Of a stretch of DNA of 64,000 bases, positions 1-9,008 are shown in pieces. How positions within the stretch are numbered: position 1 is the stretch's first letter; each line of letters begins with the position of its first letter. Made by a program: the position numbers and the translations under genes. Origin of the DNA: Clavibacter michiganensis (GTDB lineage Bacteria; Actinomycetota; Actinomycetes; Actinomycetales; Microbacteriaceae); the NCBI GenBank assembly GCA_002150995.1, contig MDHJ01000001.1, forward strand, positions 992,001-1,056,000. The letters run 5' to 3'. The notes beneath the pieces were generated by a model. The model saw only the letters and a program-made list of their open reading frames with translations. It was not told where the DNA came from and did no database searches.

Positions 1-774
1 GCGTCCGGCCTCGATGACCTCCTCGTGGCTGAGCGGCGTCTCCTGGATCCCCGCGGCGAGGTTCGTGATGAGCGACATGCCGAGCACCTCCATGCCGGCC
101 TCGCGGGCTGCGATGGCCTCGAGCGCGGTGGACATGCCCACGATGTGGCCGCCGATGGCCTCCGCCATGCGCACCTCCGCGGGCGTCTCGTAGTGCGGGC
201 CGCGGAACTGGCAGTACACGCCCTCGTCGAGGTCGGGCTCGACCTCGTGCGCGACGGCCCGGAGCCGCGCGGAGTAGAGGTCGGTGAGGTCGACGAAGGT
301 GGCGCCCTCGAGCGGCGAGTCCGCGGTGAGGTTGATGTGGTCGCTGATGAGCACGGGCGTGCCGGGCGTCCAGTGGCGCTTGATGCCGCCCGCGCCGTTC
401 GTGAGGATCATCGTGGTCGCGCCGGTCGCCGCCGCGGTGCGGACGCTGTGCACGACCCGCCGGACGCCGTGGCCCTCGTAGTAGTGCGTGCGCGCGCCGA
501 TGACGAGGGCGCGCCGGCCGGACGGCAGGAGGATGCTCCGCAGCGAGCCGACGTGCCCCTCGAGGGCCGGCTTCGAGAAGCCCACGACCTCCGTGGCGGG
601 GATGGTGGCGGTGGTCTCGCCGAGGAGGTCCGCCGCCCGCCCCCACCCGCTGCCGAGCGTGAGGGCGATGTCGTGGCGCTCGACGCCCGTGAGCTCGGCG
701 ATCTTCCGGGCCGCCTCGCGCGCGATCTCCTGGGGGTCGGCGTCGGGCGACTCGAGGGGGTTGCTGTAGGTCAT
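1..774 (-). CDS. punA: Purine-nucleoside phosphorylase, C-terminus cut by window edge
   Basis: Phosphorolysis of purine nucleosides to free base and ribose 1-phosphate in cytoplasmic purine salvage. Translating the minus strand from ATG at 774 gives 258 residues with no stop before the left edge. Visible motifs are LGSGWG (phosphate loop), RTHYYEGHG, LTNGAGGI, and STALEAIAAREAG followed by GMSLITNLAAG, which identify the trimeric, low-molecular-mass (type I) family. The start is supported by a TAGGAT -10 hexamer at 781-786, six bases upstream, so the message is probably leaderless. It is divergent from the LpdA-like gene. Only the last part of the protein is missing. The family is certain; the exact substrate range is not visible. 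Confidence 0.93.
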   Translation of the reverse strand, partial: MTYSNPLESPDADPQEIAREAARKIAELTGVERHDIALTLGSGWGRAADLLGETTATIPATEVVGFSKPALEGHVGSLRSILLPSGRRALVIGARTHYYEGHGVRRVVHSVRTAAATGATTMILTNGAGGIKRHWTPGTPVLISDHINLTADSPLEGATFVDLTDLYSARLRAVAHEVEPDLDEGVYCQFRGPHYETPAEVRMAEAIGGHIVGMSTALEAIAAREAGMEVLGMSLITNLAAGIQETPLSHEEVIEAGR

Positions 775-780
775 CCCCCG

Positions 781-786
781 ATCCTA
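781..786 (-). promoter_or_regulatory. -10 element of the purine phosphorylase gene (leaderless)
   Basis: TAGGAT on the minus strand, ending six bases before the ATG at 774. Transcription would begin at or next to the start codon. Confidence 0.6.
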
Positions 787-851
787 AATGCGCGCTCCCG
801 CGCCGTCCGGGCCGCCGCGGGCCCGGTTCGCGCGCGGGGCGCGGCCTGCGG

Positions 852-857
852 GATGAT
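852..857 (+). promoter_or_regulatory. -10 element of the LpdA-like gene (leaderless)
   Basis: GATGAT, six bases before ATG 864. It favours ATG 864 over the in-frame GTG at 858, which would directly abut the hexamer. Confidence 0.5.
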
Positions 858-863
858 GTGCGC

Positions 864-2303
864 ATGGGATACGAGTTCGAGGCCACGCAGAGGATCGTCG
901 TGCTCGGAGGCGGCCCCGGGGGATACGAGGCCGCGATCGCCGGCGCGCAGCTCGGCGCGGAGGTGACGCTCGTGGAGCGCGTCGGCGTCGGCGGCTCCGC
1001 CGTCATGACCGACGTGGTCCCCTCGAAGACCCTCATCGCCACGGCCGAGGCCACGAACGCGCTCGGAGAGGCGGCCGACCTCGGCGTCCAGTTCTTCTCC
1101 CGGGGCGAGCAGAGCCGCCGCCCCGTCCGCCCCGAGGTGGCCGTCAACCTCCAGGCCGTGAACGACCGGCTCCTGCGCCTCGCGCGCCAGCAGTCCGAGG
1201 ACATGAAGTCGAGCCTCATCCGCGCGGGCGTCCGCATCGTCCAGGGCGAGGGGCGGCTGGACGGCCCGAACCGCGTCGTCGTCTCCACGGGACGCGGCGG
1301 CGGCGGCACCGACTTCGACGAGATCGACGCCGACACCACGGTCATCTCCACGGGCGCGAGCCCCCGCATCCTCGACACCGCGCGGCCCGACGGCGAGCGG
1401 ATCCTCACCTGGACGCAGCTGTACACGATGGACTCGGTGCCCGAGCACCTCATCGTCGTCGGATCCGGGGTCACCGGGGCCGAGTTCGCCTCCGCCTACA
1501 CGGCGCTCGGCGCGAAGGTCACGCTCATCTCCTCCCGCGACCAGGTCCTGCCCGGCGAGGACGCCGACGCGGCCCGCGTCATCGAGGACGTCTTCACCCG
1601 CAACGGCATGACCGTGCTCTCGAAGTCGCGCGCCGAGTCCGTCGTGCGCGACGGCGACCGCGTGGTCGCGACGCTCACCGACGGCCGCGTGGTCGAGGGC
1701 AGCCACTGCCTCATGGCGGTCGGGTCCGTGCCGAACACGGCCGGCATCGGCCTCGAGGAGGCGGGCGTCCAGCTGAGCGACTCCGGCCACATCCGCGTCA
1801 ATCGCGTGGCGCGCACCTCCGTGCCGAGCGTGTACGCGGCCGGCGACTGCACCACGTTCCTGCCGCTCGCGTCCGTGGCGTCCATGCAGGGCCGCACGGC
1901 GGTCTACCACGCGATGGGCGACGCGGTGAGCCCCACCGAGCTCCGCAACGTGACGTCGAACATCTTCACCCAGCCGGAGATCGCCACGGTCGGCTGGTCC
2001 CAGAAGCAGATCGAGGAGGGGCTCGCGCAGGGCGACATCTACAAGCTGCCGCTCGCCTCGAATCCCCGCGCGAAGATGCAGAACGTCAAGGACGGCTTCG
2101 TGAAGCTGTTCGCGCGCACCGGCTCGGGCACGGTCATCGGCGGCGTGATCGTGGCGCCCAAGGCGAGCGAGCTGATCTTCCCGCTCGCGCTCGCGGTCGA
2201 GCACCGCCTCACGGTCGACGACGTCGCCCGGGCGTTCACGGTCTACCCGTCGCTGTCGGGGAGCATCTCCGACGCCGCGCGCGCCATGCACATCGTGCTC
2301 TGA
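864..2303 (+). CDS. lpdA: LpdA-like NAD(P)H flavoprotein (disulfide reductase fold without redox cysteines)
   Basis: A 479-residue two-dinucleotide-binding flavoprotein. The N-terminal FAD loop is GGGPGGYEAA, a second NAD(P) loop is VVGSGVTGAEFASAYTALG, and the late FAD motif is SVYAAGDCT, followed by a dimerisation domain. Where dihydrolipoamide dehydrogenases carry the CxxxxC disulfide, this protein reads GGSAVMTDVVPSKTL, with no cysteines. It therefore cannot be a true lipoamide dehydrogenase. It matches the M. tuberculosis LpdA (Rv3303c) type, an NAD(P)H:quinone reductase. The start is ATG 864, because a GATGAT -10 lies six bases upstream; GTG 858 is in frame but unlikely. It is convergent with the acyl-CoA carboxylase alpha gene. 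The family is certain; the quinone substrate is inferred. Confidence 0.9.
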   Translation: MGYEFEATQRIVVLGGGPGGYEAAIAGAQLGAEVTLVERVGVGGSAVMTDVVPSKTLIATAEATNALGEAADLGVQFFSRGEQSRRPVRPEVAVNLQAVNDRLLRLARQQSEDMKSSLIRAGVRIVQGEGRLDGPNRVVVSTGRGGGGTDFDEIDADTTVISTGASPRILDTARPDGERILTWTQLYTMDSVPEHLIVVGSGVTGAEFASAYTALGAKVTLISSRDQVLPGEDADAARVIEDVFTRNGMTVLSKSRAESVVRDGDRVVATLTDGRVVEGSHCLMAVGSVPNTAGIGLEEAGVQLSDSGHIRVNRVARTSVPSVYAAGDCTTFLPLASVASMQGRTAVYHAMGDAVSPTELRNVTSNIFTQPEIATVGWSQKQIEEGLAQGDIYKLPLASNPRAKMQNVKDGFVKLFARTGSGTVIGGVIVAPKASELIFPLALAVEHRLTVDDVARAFTVYPSLSGSISDAARAMHIVL

Positions 2304-2344
2304 CGCTCTGACGCTCTGGCGCTCTGGCGCTCTGGCGCTCTGCG
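2297..2344 (+). repeat. Six-copy 8-bp tandem repeat over the lpdA stop codon
   Basis: Units are GCTCTGAC twice, GCTCTGGC three times and a final GCTCTGCG. The first unit contains the stop codon of the LpdA-like gene (CTC TGA). A unit length of 8 would shift frame upstream of the stop, but here changes in copy number only alter the 3' flank. Confidence 0.85.
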
Positions 2345-2361
2345 GCCCGCGCGGCCCGCAT

Positions 2362-2401
2362 GCGACGACGGCCGGCCCCCGCGGGGACCGGCCGTCGTCG
2401 C
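2362..2401. terminator. Bidirectional hairpin terminator
   Basis: A perfect 14-bp stem (2362-2375 pairing with 2388-2401), with a C-run/G-run that can extend it inward. It lies between two convergent genes and has no T tract, as is common in very G+C-rich genomes. Confidence 0.7.
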
Positions 2402-2412
2402 GTGAAGCGGGA

Positions 2413-4182
2413 TCAGACGATGTCGAGCAGCCGGTGCCCGGACGGCACGGTCTGGCCCACCTCGGCGGCGAGGCCCTGGACGGCGCCGTCGCGGTGCGCC
2501 GTGAGGGGCTGCTCCATCTTCATGGCCTCGAGGACGACGAGCAGGTCGCCCTTGACGACCTGCTGGCCCTCCTGGACGGCGAGCTTGACGACCGTGGCCT
2601 GCATGGGCGAGGTCACGGATCCGCCGCCCGAGGTGTCGACCGCGCCGCCCTGCTTGCGCCGGGCGGGAGCCGCGGCACCCCGCCGCGAGGTCGCGGCGCC
2701 GGCCGCGGGGGCGAGGTCCTCGGGGAGGCTCACCTCGATGCGCTTGCCGCCCACCTCGACGACGACCGTGCGGCGCGCGGGCGCCTCCTGGGCGTCCGCG
2801 AGGGCGCCGGACCAGGGCTCGATGGTGTTGTCGAAGTCGGTCTCGATCCAGCGCGTGTAGACCGAGAAGGGCGCGCCGTCGGCCGGGGCGAAGGCGGGGT
2901 CGCGGACGATGGCGCGGTGGAACGGCAGCACGGTCGGCAGGCCCTGCACCTCGAACTCGTCGAGGGCGCGGCGCGAGCGCTCGAGGGCGTCCTCGCGGCT
3001 GGATCCGGTGACGATGAGCTTCGCGAGCAGCGAGTCGAACGCGCCGGAGACCTCGTCGCCCGCGCGGACGCCCGAGTCGACGCGGACGCCGGGGCCGCCG
3101 GGCGCCTGGAACACGTGCACGGGGCCGGGGGCGGGGAAGAAGCCGCGGCCCGGGTCCTCGCCGTTGACGCGGAACTCGAAGGAGTGCCCGCGCGGCGCCG
3201 GGTCGTCGTAGTCGATGAGGCCGCCGGCGGCGATGCGGAACTGCTCGCGCACGAGGTCGATGCCCGTCACCTCCTCGGAGACGGGGTGCTCGACCTGGAG
3301 TCGCGTGTTGACCTCGAGGAAGGAGATCGTGCCGTCCTGGGCCACGAGGAACTCGCACGTGCCGGCGCCGACGTACCCGACCTCGCGGAGGATCGCCTTC
3401 GAGGCGGCGTAGAGCTGCGCGTTCTGCTCGTCCGTGAGGAAGGGGGCGGGCGCCTCCTCCACGAGCTTCTGGTGGCGGCGCTGCAGCGAGCAGTCGCGGG
3501 TGGAGATCACGACGACGGTACCCGCGGAGTCCGCCAGGCACTGCGTCTCCACGTGGCGCGGGCGGTCGAGGTACTTCTCGACGAAGCACTCGCCGCGGCC
3601 GAAGGCGGCGACGGCCTCGCGGGTGGCGGATTCGAACAGCTCCGGCACCTCCTCGCGGGTGCGGGCCACCTTGAGGCCGCGGCCGCCGCCGCCGAACGCC
3701 GCCTTGATGGCGACGGGAAGGCCGTGCACGTCGACGAAGTCGAGCACCTCGTCGGCGCCGGACACGGGGTTGAGCGTCCCGGGCGCCAGCGGGGCGCCGA
3801 CCCGCTCGGCGACGTGGCGGGCCGTGACCTTGTCGCCGAGCTGCTCGATGGCGCTCGGGGACGGGCCGATCCAGATGAGCCCGGCGTCGATGACCTGCTG
3901 GGCGAAGTCGGCGTTCTCGGCGAGGAAGCCGTAGCCGGGGTGCACGGCGTCGGCGCCGGAGCGGCGGGCGATGGAGAGGATCTTGGCGATGACGAGGTAG
4001 GTGTCGGCGCTCGTCTGACCGTCGAGGGCGTACGCCTCGTCGGCGAGCGTCACGTGCAGGGCGTCGCGGTCCTGGTCGGCGTAGACGGCGACCGATCCGA
4101 TCCCCGCATCCCTCGCCGCCCGGATGATGCGGACGGCGATCTCGCCCCGGTTGGCGATGAGGACCTTGTTCACACGCGTCAT
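2413..4182 (-). CDS. accA: Acyl-CoA carboxylase alpha subunit (biotin carboxylase plus BCCP)
   Basis: A 589-residue biotin-dependent carboxylase. It carboxylates biotin using ATP and bicarbonate and carries the carboxyl group to a carboxyltransferase subunit, making malonyl- or methylmalonyl-CoA. Order: biotin carboxylase N domain ([15 protein letters not shown], near residues 10-25), ATP-grasp with the [11 protein letters not shown] loop and [16 protein letters not shown] domain, a proline/alanine linker, then a biotinyl domain with EAMKM; the biotinylated lysine is K555. The start ATG at 4182 is preceded by TAGGCT eight bases away. A longer in-frame reading to 4611 is non-coding in style. 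The beta and epsilon subunits and biotin ligase lie 6-8 kb downstream on the map. Acetyl- versus propionyl-CoA preference cannot be read from sequence. Confidence 0.95.
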   Translation of the reverse strand: MTRVNKVLIANRGEIAVRIIRAARDAGIGSVAVYADQDRDALHVTLADEAYALDGQTSADTYLVIAKILSIARRSGADAVHPGYGFLAENADFAQQVIDAGLIWIGPSPSAIEQLGDKVTARHVAERVGAPLAPGTLNPVSGADEVLDFVDVHGLPVAIKAAFGGGGRGLKVARTREEVPELFESATREAVAAFGRGECFVEKYLDRPRHVETQCLADSAGTVVVISTRDCSLQRRHQKLVEEAPAPFLTDEQNAQLYAASKAILREVGYVGAGTCEFLVAQDGTISFLEVNTRLQVEHPVSEEVTGIDLVREQFRIAAGGLIDYDDPAPRGHSFEFRVNGEDPGRGFFPAPGPVHVFQAPGGPGVRVDSGVRAGDEVSGAFDSLLAKLIVTGSSREDALERSRRALDEFEVQGLPTVLPFHRAIVRDPAFAPADGAPFSVYTRWIETDFDNTIEPWSGALADAQEAPARRTVVVEVGGKRIEVSLPEDLAPAAGAATSRRGAAAPARRKQGGAVDTSGGGSVTSPMQATVVKLAVQEGQQVVKGDLLVVLEAMKMEQPLTAHRDGAVQGLAAEVGQTVPSGHRLLDIV

Positions 4183-4190
4183 GAGACCCC

Positions 4191-4196
4191 AGCCTA
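4191..4196 (-). promoter_or_regulatory. -10 element of accA (leaderless)
   Basis: TAGGCT on the minus strand, eight bases before ATG 4182. Confidence 0.55.
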
Positions 4197-4291
4197 GGGT
4201 CTGGGATGCGCCCGGCTTCGGAGGGTCGCCACAAACATGCGGGCACGACGGGTACGCGCGCCCACAAGCGGCCGTCGGGATCCCGCCCTGG

Positions 4292-4297
4292 CATGAT
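4292..4297 (+). promoter_or_regulatory. -10 element of the 4304 gene (leaderless)
   Basis: CATGAT, six bases before ATG 4304. The same hexamer and spacing occur at 22631. Confidence 0.45.
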
Positions 4298-4303
4298 CGA
4301 CGC

Positions 4304-4831
4304 ATGACGGCACCCGCACCGGACGACGACGACGCGCGAGGCGCCGCGGCCGACCTCGCCGAGCTGCTGCGGGCCACCGTCGCGCAGCTCCAGGCCCGCG
4401 GCGCGCCGGACGAGGCGCTCGCCGAGGTGCGCGTCCCGCGGCCCATCGGGCCCCTCAAGCGCCAGCCGCGGATGGTGCCCGTCGGCCGCGCGTGGCGGCT
4501 CGGCGTGCTGCTGCTCTCGGCGGACGGGTCCCTCCGTCGCACCGGCAGCATCACGCGCGCCGTCGAGCCGACCAGGTCGCAGGGCCTCGACTCCGGCGTC
4601 GAGGAGCGCAAGGAGGCCCGGCGTCGGGCGGTCCGCTCCTTCGAGGAGGGCGACGCCGTCGACTACGACTGGGAGCCCATCGCCCTCGACGCCGCGGCGC
4701 TCGCCCGCGGGTCCGGTCCCCTGTCGCTCCGGGGGCGCGAGCTGCGCGTGCAGTGGGGGCCGAACGCGCACGAGACCCGGCCGCTCGCCGCGTACCTGGT
4801 CGACCGCATCGAGGTCCTGGGCATGGGCTGA
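4304..4831 (+). CDS. Conserved hypothetical protein, 175 residues
   Basis: I do not recognise a family. The protein starts with an acidic stretch (APAPDDDD), followed by a helical segment (residues 13-33) and a basic, tryptophan-containing core with [12 protein letters not shown]. It has no signal peptide, membrane segment or cysteine pair, so it is probably cytoplasmic. The region near [16 protein letters not shown] and the C-terminal [14 protein letters not shown] look like a small alpha/beta fold. ATG 4304 is chosen over upstream in-frame starts because of CATGAT six bases before it and because the upstream extension runs across the divergent accA promoter. It converges with maf, leaving only 12 bases between them. 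Confidence 0.7.
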   Translation: MTAPAPDDDDARGAAADLAELLRATVAQLQARGAPDEALAEVRVPRPIGPLKRQPRMVPVGRAWRLGVLLLSADGSLRRTGSITRAVEPTRSQGLDSGVEERKEARRRAVRSFEEGDAVDYDWEPIALDAAALARGSGPLSLRGRELRVQWGPNAHETRPLAAYLVDRIEVLGMG

Positions 4832-4843
4832 GGCCCGTCGGCG

Positions 4844-5515
4844 TCAGAGGAGGCGCGCCTCGACCGCGCCCGTGCGGTTCCAGAGGCCGGTCCACGCGGT
4901 GCCGAGCTCGTGCACGAGGCCGCGGAGGGTCGGCAGCGACAGGCCGACGACCGTGCTCGGGTCGCCCTCGATCCGCTCGATGAAGGCCGCGCCGAGGCTG
5001 TCGATGGTGAAGCTGCCCGCGACCAGGAGCGGCTCGCCGGTCGCGACGTAGGCGTCGATCTCCTCGTCGGTGATGTCGTCGCGGAAGCGCACCTCGGCGA
5101 CGGCGGCGCGTCCGACGCCGCGCACGATGCGCCCGTCGGCGACCTGGATCAGCCAGTGGCCGGAGTGGAGGCGTCCCTGCCGACCCCGCTGGGCGCGCCA
5201 TCGCTCGGTGGCGCGCTCGGCCGTGTGCGGCTTCCCGTGCACCACGCCATCGATCTCGAAGGCCGAGTCGCCGCCGAGCACGAGGCCCGTGATGGGCGCG
5301 CCCGCGACGGGCTGCCCGACCACGGCCTCGGCCTTGGCACGCGCGAGCAGCTGGACCATGTCCACCGGGCCGAGCGGCCCCTGGCGCGCCTCCGCGGCGG
5401 CGACGGCGGCGGGCTCGTCGACGTCGGAGGGCAGCACGACCGGCTCGATCCCGGCGGAGCGCAGGAGGGCCAGGCGGGCGGGGGACGTGGAGGCGAGGTG
5501 CAGGCGGGTCGGCAT
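4844..5515 (-). CDS. maf: Maf-like nucleoside triphosphate pyrophosphatase
   Basis: A 223-residue house-cleaning enzyme that hydrolyses non-canonical or excess nucleoside triphosphates to the monophosphate and pyrophosphate. The N-terminal signature is LASTSPARLALLRSAG (usual form ASxSPRR), followed by VLGGDSAFEIDG with the conserved aspartate, KPHTAERA, and late SFTIDSLGAAFIERIEGD plus VVGLSLPTLRGL. Length matches the family. ATG 5515 is used because the motif begins at residue 5; a long in-frame upstream extension is non-coding. A weak CACCAT hexamer sits six bases upstream. In M. tuberculosis maf lies between the acyl-CoA carboxylase genes, as it does here. Confidence 0.92.
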   Translation of the reverse strand: MPTRLHLASTSPARLALLRSAGIEPVVLPSDVDEPAAVAAAEARQGPLGPVDMVQLLARAKAEAVVGQPVAGAPITGLVLGGDSAFEIDGVVHGKPHTAERATERWRAQRGRQGRLHSGHWLIQVADGRIVRGVGRAAVAEVRFRDDITDEEIDAYVATGEPLLVAGSFTIDSLGAAFIERIEGDPSTVVGLSLPTLRGLVHELGTAWTGLWNRTGAVEARLL

Positions 5516-5587
5516 GCGGCCATGGTGGCACGCGCCCGGCGCGACGCCCGCGAGCGGCCCGTGTGCCGGCGCCGCGCCCGCGTGTGT

Positions 5588-5593
5588 CAGGGT
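5588..5593 (+). promoter_or_regulatory. -10 element of the RNA methyltransferase gene (leaderless)
   Basis: CAGGGT, six bases before ATG 5600. Confidence 0.4.
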
Positions 5594-5599
5594 TGCGGC

Positions 5600-6846
5600 A
5601 TGGGTGAGCAGGTGGGCCGCGAGGTCGAGGTGGACGTGACCAACATCGCGCACGGGGGAGTCTCCGTCGCCAGGCACGACGGCCGGGTGGTCTTCGTCTC
5701 GGACGCGATCCCCGGCGAGCGGGTCCGGGCGCGCATCACGGAGGACGCGAAGAAGTCCTTCTGGCGCGCCGACACCGTCGAGGTCCTGGACGCGTCCCCG
5801 CACCGTCGCCCCCATGTCTGGGCCGAGGCCTCCGTCGACCGCGCGCCGAGGACCGGGTCGGCGGCGCCGAGCTCGGCCACATCGCGCTGGCCCACCAGCG
5901 CGAGCTGAAGCGGCAGGTCGTCGTGGACTCCCTCTCGCGCATGGCGGGGGTCGACCGCGACGTCGAGGTGCAGGCGCTGCCGGGCGACGACGAGTCCGAC
6001 GGCCTCGGCTGGCGCACCCGCGTGAGCCTCCACGTGGCCGACGACGGCACCGTCGGCCCCTACGCCTCGCGCTCGCACCGCGTGATCCCGGTCGAGTCGC
6101 TGCCGCTCGCCACCGCGGGCGTGAACGGCGCCGCGCCGTTCGGCCAGCGCTTCCCGGGCGTCGAGGGCATCGACCTCGTCGCGCCCGCCGACGGCCACGT
6201 GCGCATGCTCCTCATCGACGGCAAGCCCCAGCGTCGGGACACGATCACGGAGCGGGTCCGCGACCGCGAGTTCCGCCTGGAGGCGGGCGGGTTCTGGCAG
6301 GTGCACCGCCGCGCCGCGGAGACGCTCTACGACGCCGTCCAGTCCTCCATCGACGAGGCGCTCTTCGACCCTCGCGCCGCCAACCTCGACCTGTACGGCG
6401 GGGTCGGGCTCCTCGCCGCCGCCGTGGGCGACCGCTTCGGCGACACCGTGCGCATCACGAGCGTGGAGAGCGACGAGGTCGCCACCGAGTTCGCCGGGGA
6501 CAACCTCGCGGAGTGGGTGGGCGCCGCGTCCCTCACGGCGCGCGTCGACCGCTACCTGCAGCAGCTGGCGCGCGAGGCGAGCCCCGCCGAGCGCCGCCGC
6601 CTGCAGGGCGCGACGGTCGTGCTCGACCCGCCGCGCGCGGGCGCCAAGAAGGTCGTCGTGGACGCGCTCGCGGCGCTGCACCTGGCCCAGGTCGTCTACG
6701 TCGCCTGCGACCCCGTCGCGCTCGCCCGCGACGTGGCGCTCTTCGCGGAGCGCGGCTACGAGCTCCGGTCGGTGCGCTCGTTCGACCTCTTCCCGCACAC
6801 CCACCACGTCGAGAGCGTCGCCGTCCTGGTGCCCGCCGCCTCCTGA
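5600..6846 (+). pseudogene. TRAM-domain RNA m5U methyltransferase (TrmA/RlmD family), frameshifted
   Basis: S-adenosylmethionine-dependent 5-methyluridine methyltransferase of tRNA or rRNA. Residues 1-70 form a TRAM RNA-binding domain (VDVTNIAHGGVSVARHDG); the Rossmann domain has LDLYGGVGLLAAAVG, VLDPPRAGAKKVV and VYVACDPVALARD, whose cysteine is the catalytic one. The frame is lost near 5846-5849: codons GCG CCG are followed by AGG ACC, and adding one G after CCG restores EDRVGGAELGHIALAHQ and continues in frame to 6846. Both halves are fully conserved in style, so I suspect a sequence error. The linker between the domains lacks the Fe-S cysteines of RlmD. Start ATG 5600 has a -10 hexamer six bases upstream. 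Confidence 0.87.
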
Positions 6847-6885
6847 CCGGGCCGCCGCCGCCGCGGGAGCGGCCCGGTCGGGCGA

Positions 6886-6891
6886 TACAGT
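6886..6891 (+). promoter_or_regulatory. -10 element of the two-component operon
   Basis: TACAGT, about 53 bases before ATG 6945. The leader ends in a GGGGGAG ribosome-binding site, so this operon is not leaderless. Confidence 0.5.
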
Positions 6892-6944
6892 GGTCCTCGG
6901 GAACCGTCGGTGAACGACGGCAGAGGCAACGACGGGGGAGCCGG

Positions 6945-7649
6945 ATGACCGAGACCACGCAGGGACCCGCTCCGGCGGCCGAGAGCCGTCCGCCCGTCCG
7001 CGTCGCCGTGGTCGACGACCACGAGTCGGTGCGCCTCGGGCTCAAGGCGGCGTGCCTCGACGCCGGGTACGACTTCATCCTCGCCGCGGCCGACGCGCGC
7101 GAGCTCGTCGCGGGGCTCGTCGGGCGCGAGTGCGACGTGGTCGTCCTCGACCTGTCGCTCGGCGACGGCTCCACGGTCACCGACAACGTGAAGGCCGCCC
7201 AGGGCACCGGCGCCGCCGTGCTCGTCCACAGCATCGCCGACCGGGTCGCGAGCGTCCGCGAGGCGCTCGCCGCCGGCGCCGCGGGCGTCATCCCCAAGTC
7301 GTCCGCCACGCAGACCGTGATGGCGGCCATCGCCACCGTCGCGCGCGGCGACGTGCTCAACAACCTCGAGTGGGCCACCGCCATCGACGCCGACCGCGAC
7401 TTCGCGAAGGCCCAGCTCGGGCGCCGCGAGCGCGACGTCCTGCACCTGTACGCGTCCGGCCTGCCGCTGAAGCTCGTCGCGCAGCAGCTCGGCATCGCGA
7501 ACAGCACGGCGCGCGAGTACCTCGACCGGATCCGCGTCAAGTACGTCGAGGTCGGTCGTCCCGCGCCCACCAAGGTCGACCTCCTCCGCCGCGCCGTCGA
7601 GGACGGCATCCTCCCGGGACTGGACCAGGACGGCGGCGATGCCCGCTAG
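6945..7649 (+). CDS. NarL/FixJ-type response regulator
   Basis: A 234-residue DNA-binding response regulator. The receiver domain has the acidic pair D24/D25 (VAVVDDHESVR), the predicted phosphoacceptor D69 in VVVLDLSLGDG, and the conserved lysine in GVIPKSS. The C-terminal helix-turn-helix is LuxR-type: LGRRERDVLHLYASGLPLK and LGIANSTAREYLDRIRVKY. It starts at ATG 6945 behind a GGGGGAG ribosome-binding site. Its stop overlaps the start of the downstream histidine kinase, so the two form a pair. Target genes are unknown. Confidence 0.93.
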   Translation: MTETTQGPAPAAESRPPVRVAVVDDHESVRLGLKAACLDAGYDFILAAADARELVAGLVGRECDVVVLDLSLGDGSTVTDNVKAAQGTGAAVLVHSIADRVASVREALAAGAAGVIPKSSATQTVMAAIATVARGDVLNNLEWATAIDADRDFAKAQLGRRERDVLHLYASGLPLKLVAQQLGIANSTAREYLDRIRVKYVEVGRPAPTKVDLLRRAVEDGILPGLDQDGGDAR

Positions 7650-9008
7650 GCCACCGGCCAGCGCGCCGCGTCCCGCGGCACCCGTCACGCGCGCCCTCGC
7701 CGGCGCCCCGCCCCGCACCCCCGACAACCCCATCAGCCTCGCCCGGATCGAGACGATCCTCGGCCGCGGCGCGGGCGCGTTCGGCCTGCTCTTCGCGCTG
7801 CAGTCCGTACAGGTCATCAGCCAGCAGCTGGACGTCATGCGACCGGCGTGGAGCATCGCGTTCCTGACGGCGTTCTTCGGGGGCCTCGTGTGGACGTGCG
7901 TCGCGGGCGCCGTCCGCCGGGGCGTGGTGCCGGCGCACGCGACGGTCGCCCTCGTCTTCGTCGTCGCGCTCGCCACCTGGCCCTTCGCGATCGAGCCGGC
8001 GACCTACGCGACCACGCCGCAGCCCTTCCTCTACCAGGAGCTCACGGTCGCGACGACGTGCGCGGCCATGGCGTTCCGGCTCTGGATCGCCGTGCTCTAC
8101 ACGGTCGCCGTCCCCCTGTTCCTCGGCTTCCTCGAGGTGCTCGTGCGCCAGGGCGTCATCACGCCCCTCGACTCGTTCCTGCAGGTCCTGTACTCGATCA
8201 TCCTCGGCGGGTCCGTCCTGATGCTCGTCACGGTCCTCCGCCAGGCGGCGCTCGGCGTCGACTGGGCGCAGGGGACCGCGCTGACGCGCTACTCGCACGC
8301 GGTGCGGCAGCACGCCACCGAGGTCGAGCGCGTGCAGGTCGACGCGATCGTGCACGACAGCGTGCTCACGACGCTGCTCTCGGCGGCGCGCACCGCGGAT
8401 CCGGCGGCCCGCGCCCTCGCCGCGACGATGGCCGCCAACGCGATGGGGCACCTCTCCGCGGCCGAGCAGGGGACGGACGACGATGCCTCCGTGCCCCTCC
8501 GCGCCGTGACCAAGCGCATCGTCGACGCGGCCTCCGCGCTCTCCGCGCCGTTCGTGCTCGAGGCGCGGGACCTCGGCACGCGCACCGTGCCGGTCGCGAC
8601 CGCCGAGGCCGTCTACTCCGCGGCCGTGCAGGCCATGATGAACAGCCTCCAGCACGCCGGCACCGCGGCCGAGACCATCACCCGCCGACTCGTCATCTCG
8701 GGGCACGGCGACGAGGGGGTGGCCATCGACGTCGTCGACGACGGCGCGGGCTTCGACCAGCGCCGCATCCCGACGGAGCGGCTGGGGCTGCGGGTGTCCA
8801 TCAAGGAGCGCGTGGCGCAGGCCGGCGGTCTCGTCACCATCGAGTCGGCGCCGGGGGAGGGCACCGCCGTGCGGATCCGCTGGCCGGCGCCGGGCGGCGC
8901 CGCGGCGTCCGCGCCCGCCGTCCCGCCGCTCCCCGGCGACGTCGGCGCCCAGGAGACGGCCCCGAGCGTCGTGAGCCGCAGCCCGACCGGACGGGCGACC
9001 GCGCATGA
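7639..9008 (+). CDS. Sensor histidine kinase, partner of the response regulator; C-terminal frameshift likely
   Basis: A membrane sensor kinase that would phosphorylate the preceding regulator. About five or six hydrophobic segments occupy residues 35-200, then a dimerisation/phosphoacceptor helix with VDAIVHDSVLTTLL, probable phosphohistidine H239. The ATPase domain has AMMNSLQHA (N box), DVVDDGAGFD, RLGLRVSIKERV and SAPGEGTAVRIRW. Downstream of about 8980 the frame runs on to 10116 as obvious out-of-frame sequence. Adding one C in the tract near 8980-8985 ends the protein at TGA 9006-9008, giving a standard ATGA overlap with the next gene. I annotate that end. The start overlaps the regulator gene by 11 bases. 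Confidence 0.82.

Noticed and set aside
2297..2344. CRISPR-like repeat array
   Set aside because: Units of 8 bp are directly adjacent with no spacers.
2434..4197. Long plus-strand open frame opposite accA
   Set aside because: It is the antisense of the biotin carboxylase, rich in D, G, E and R with no motifs.
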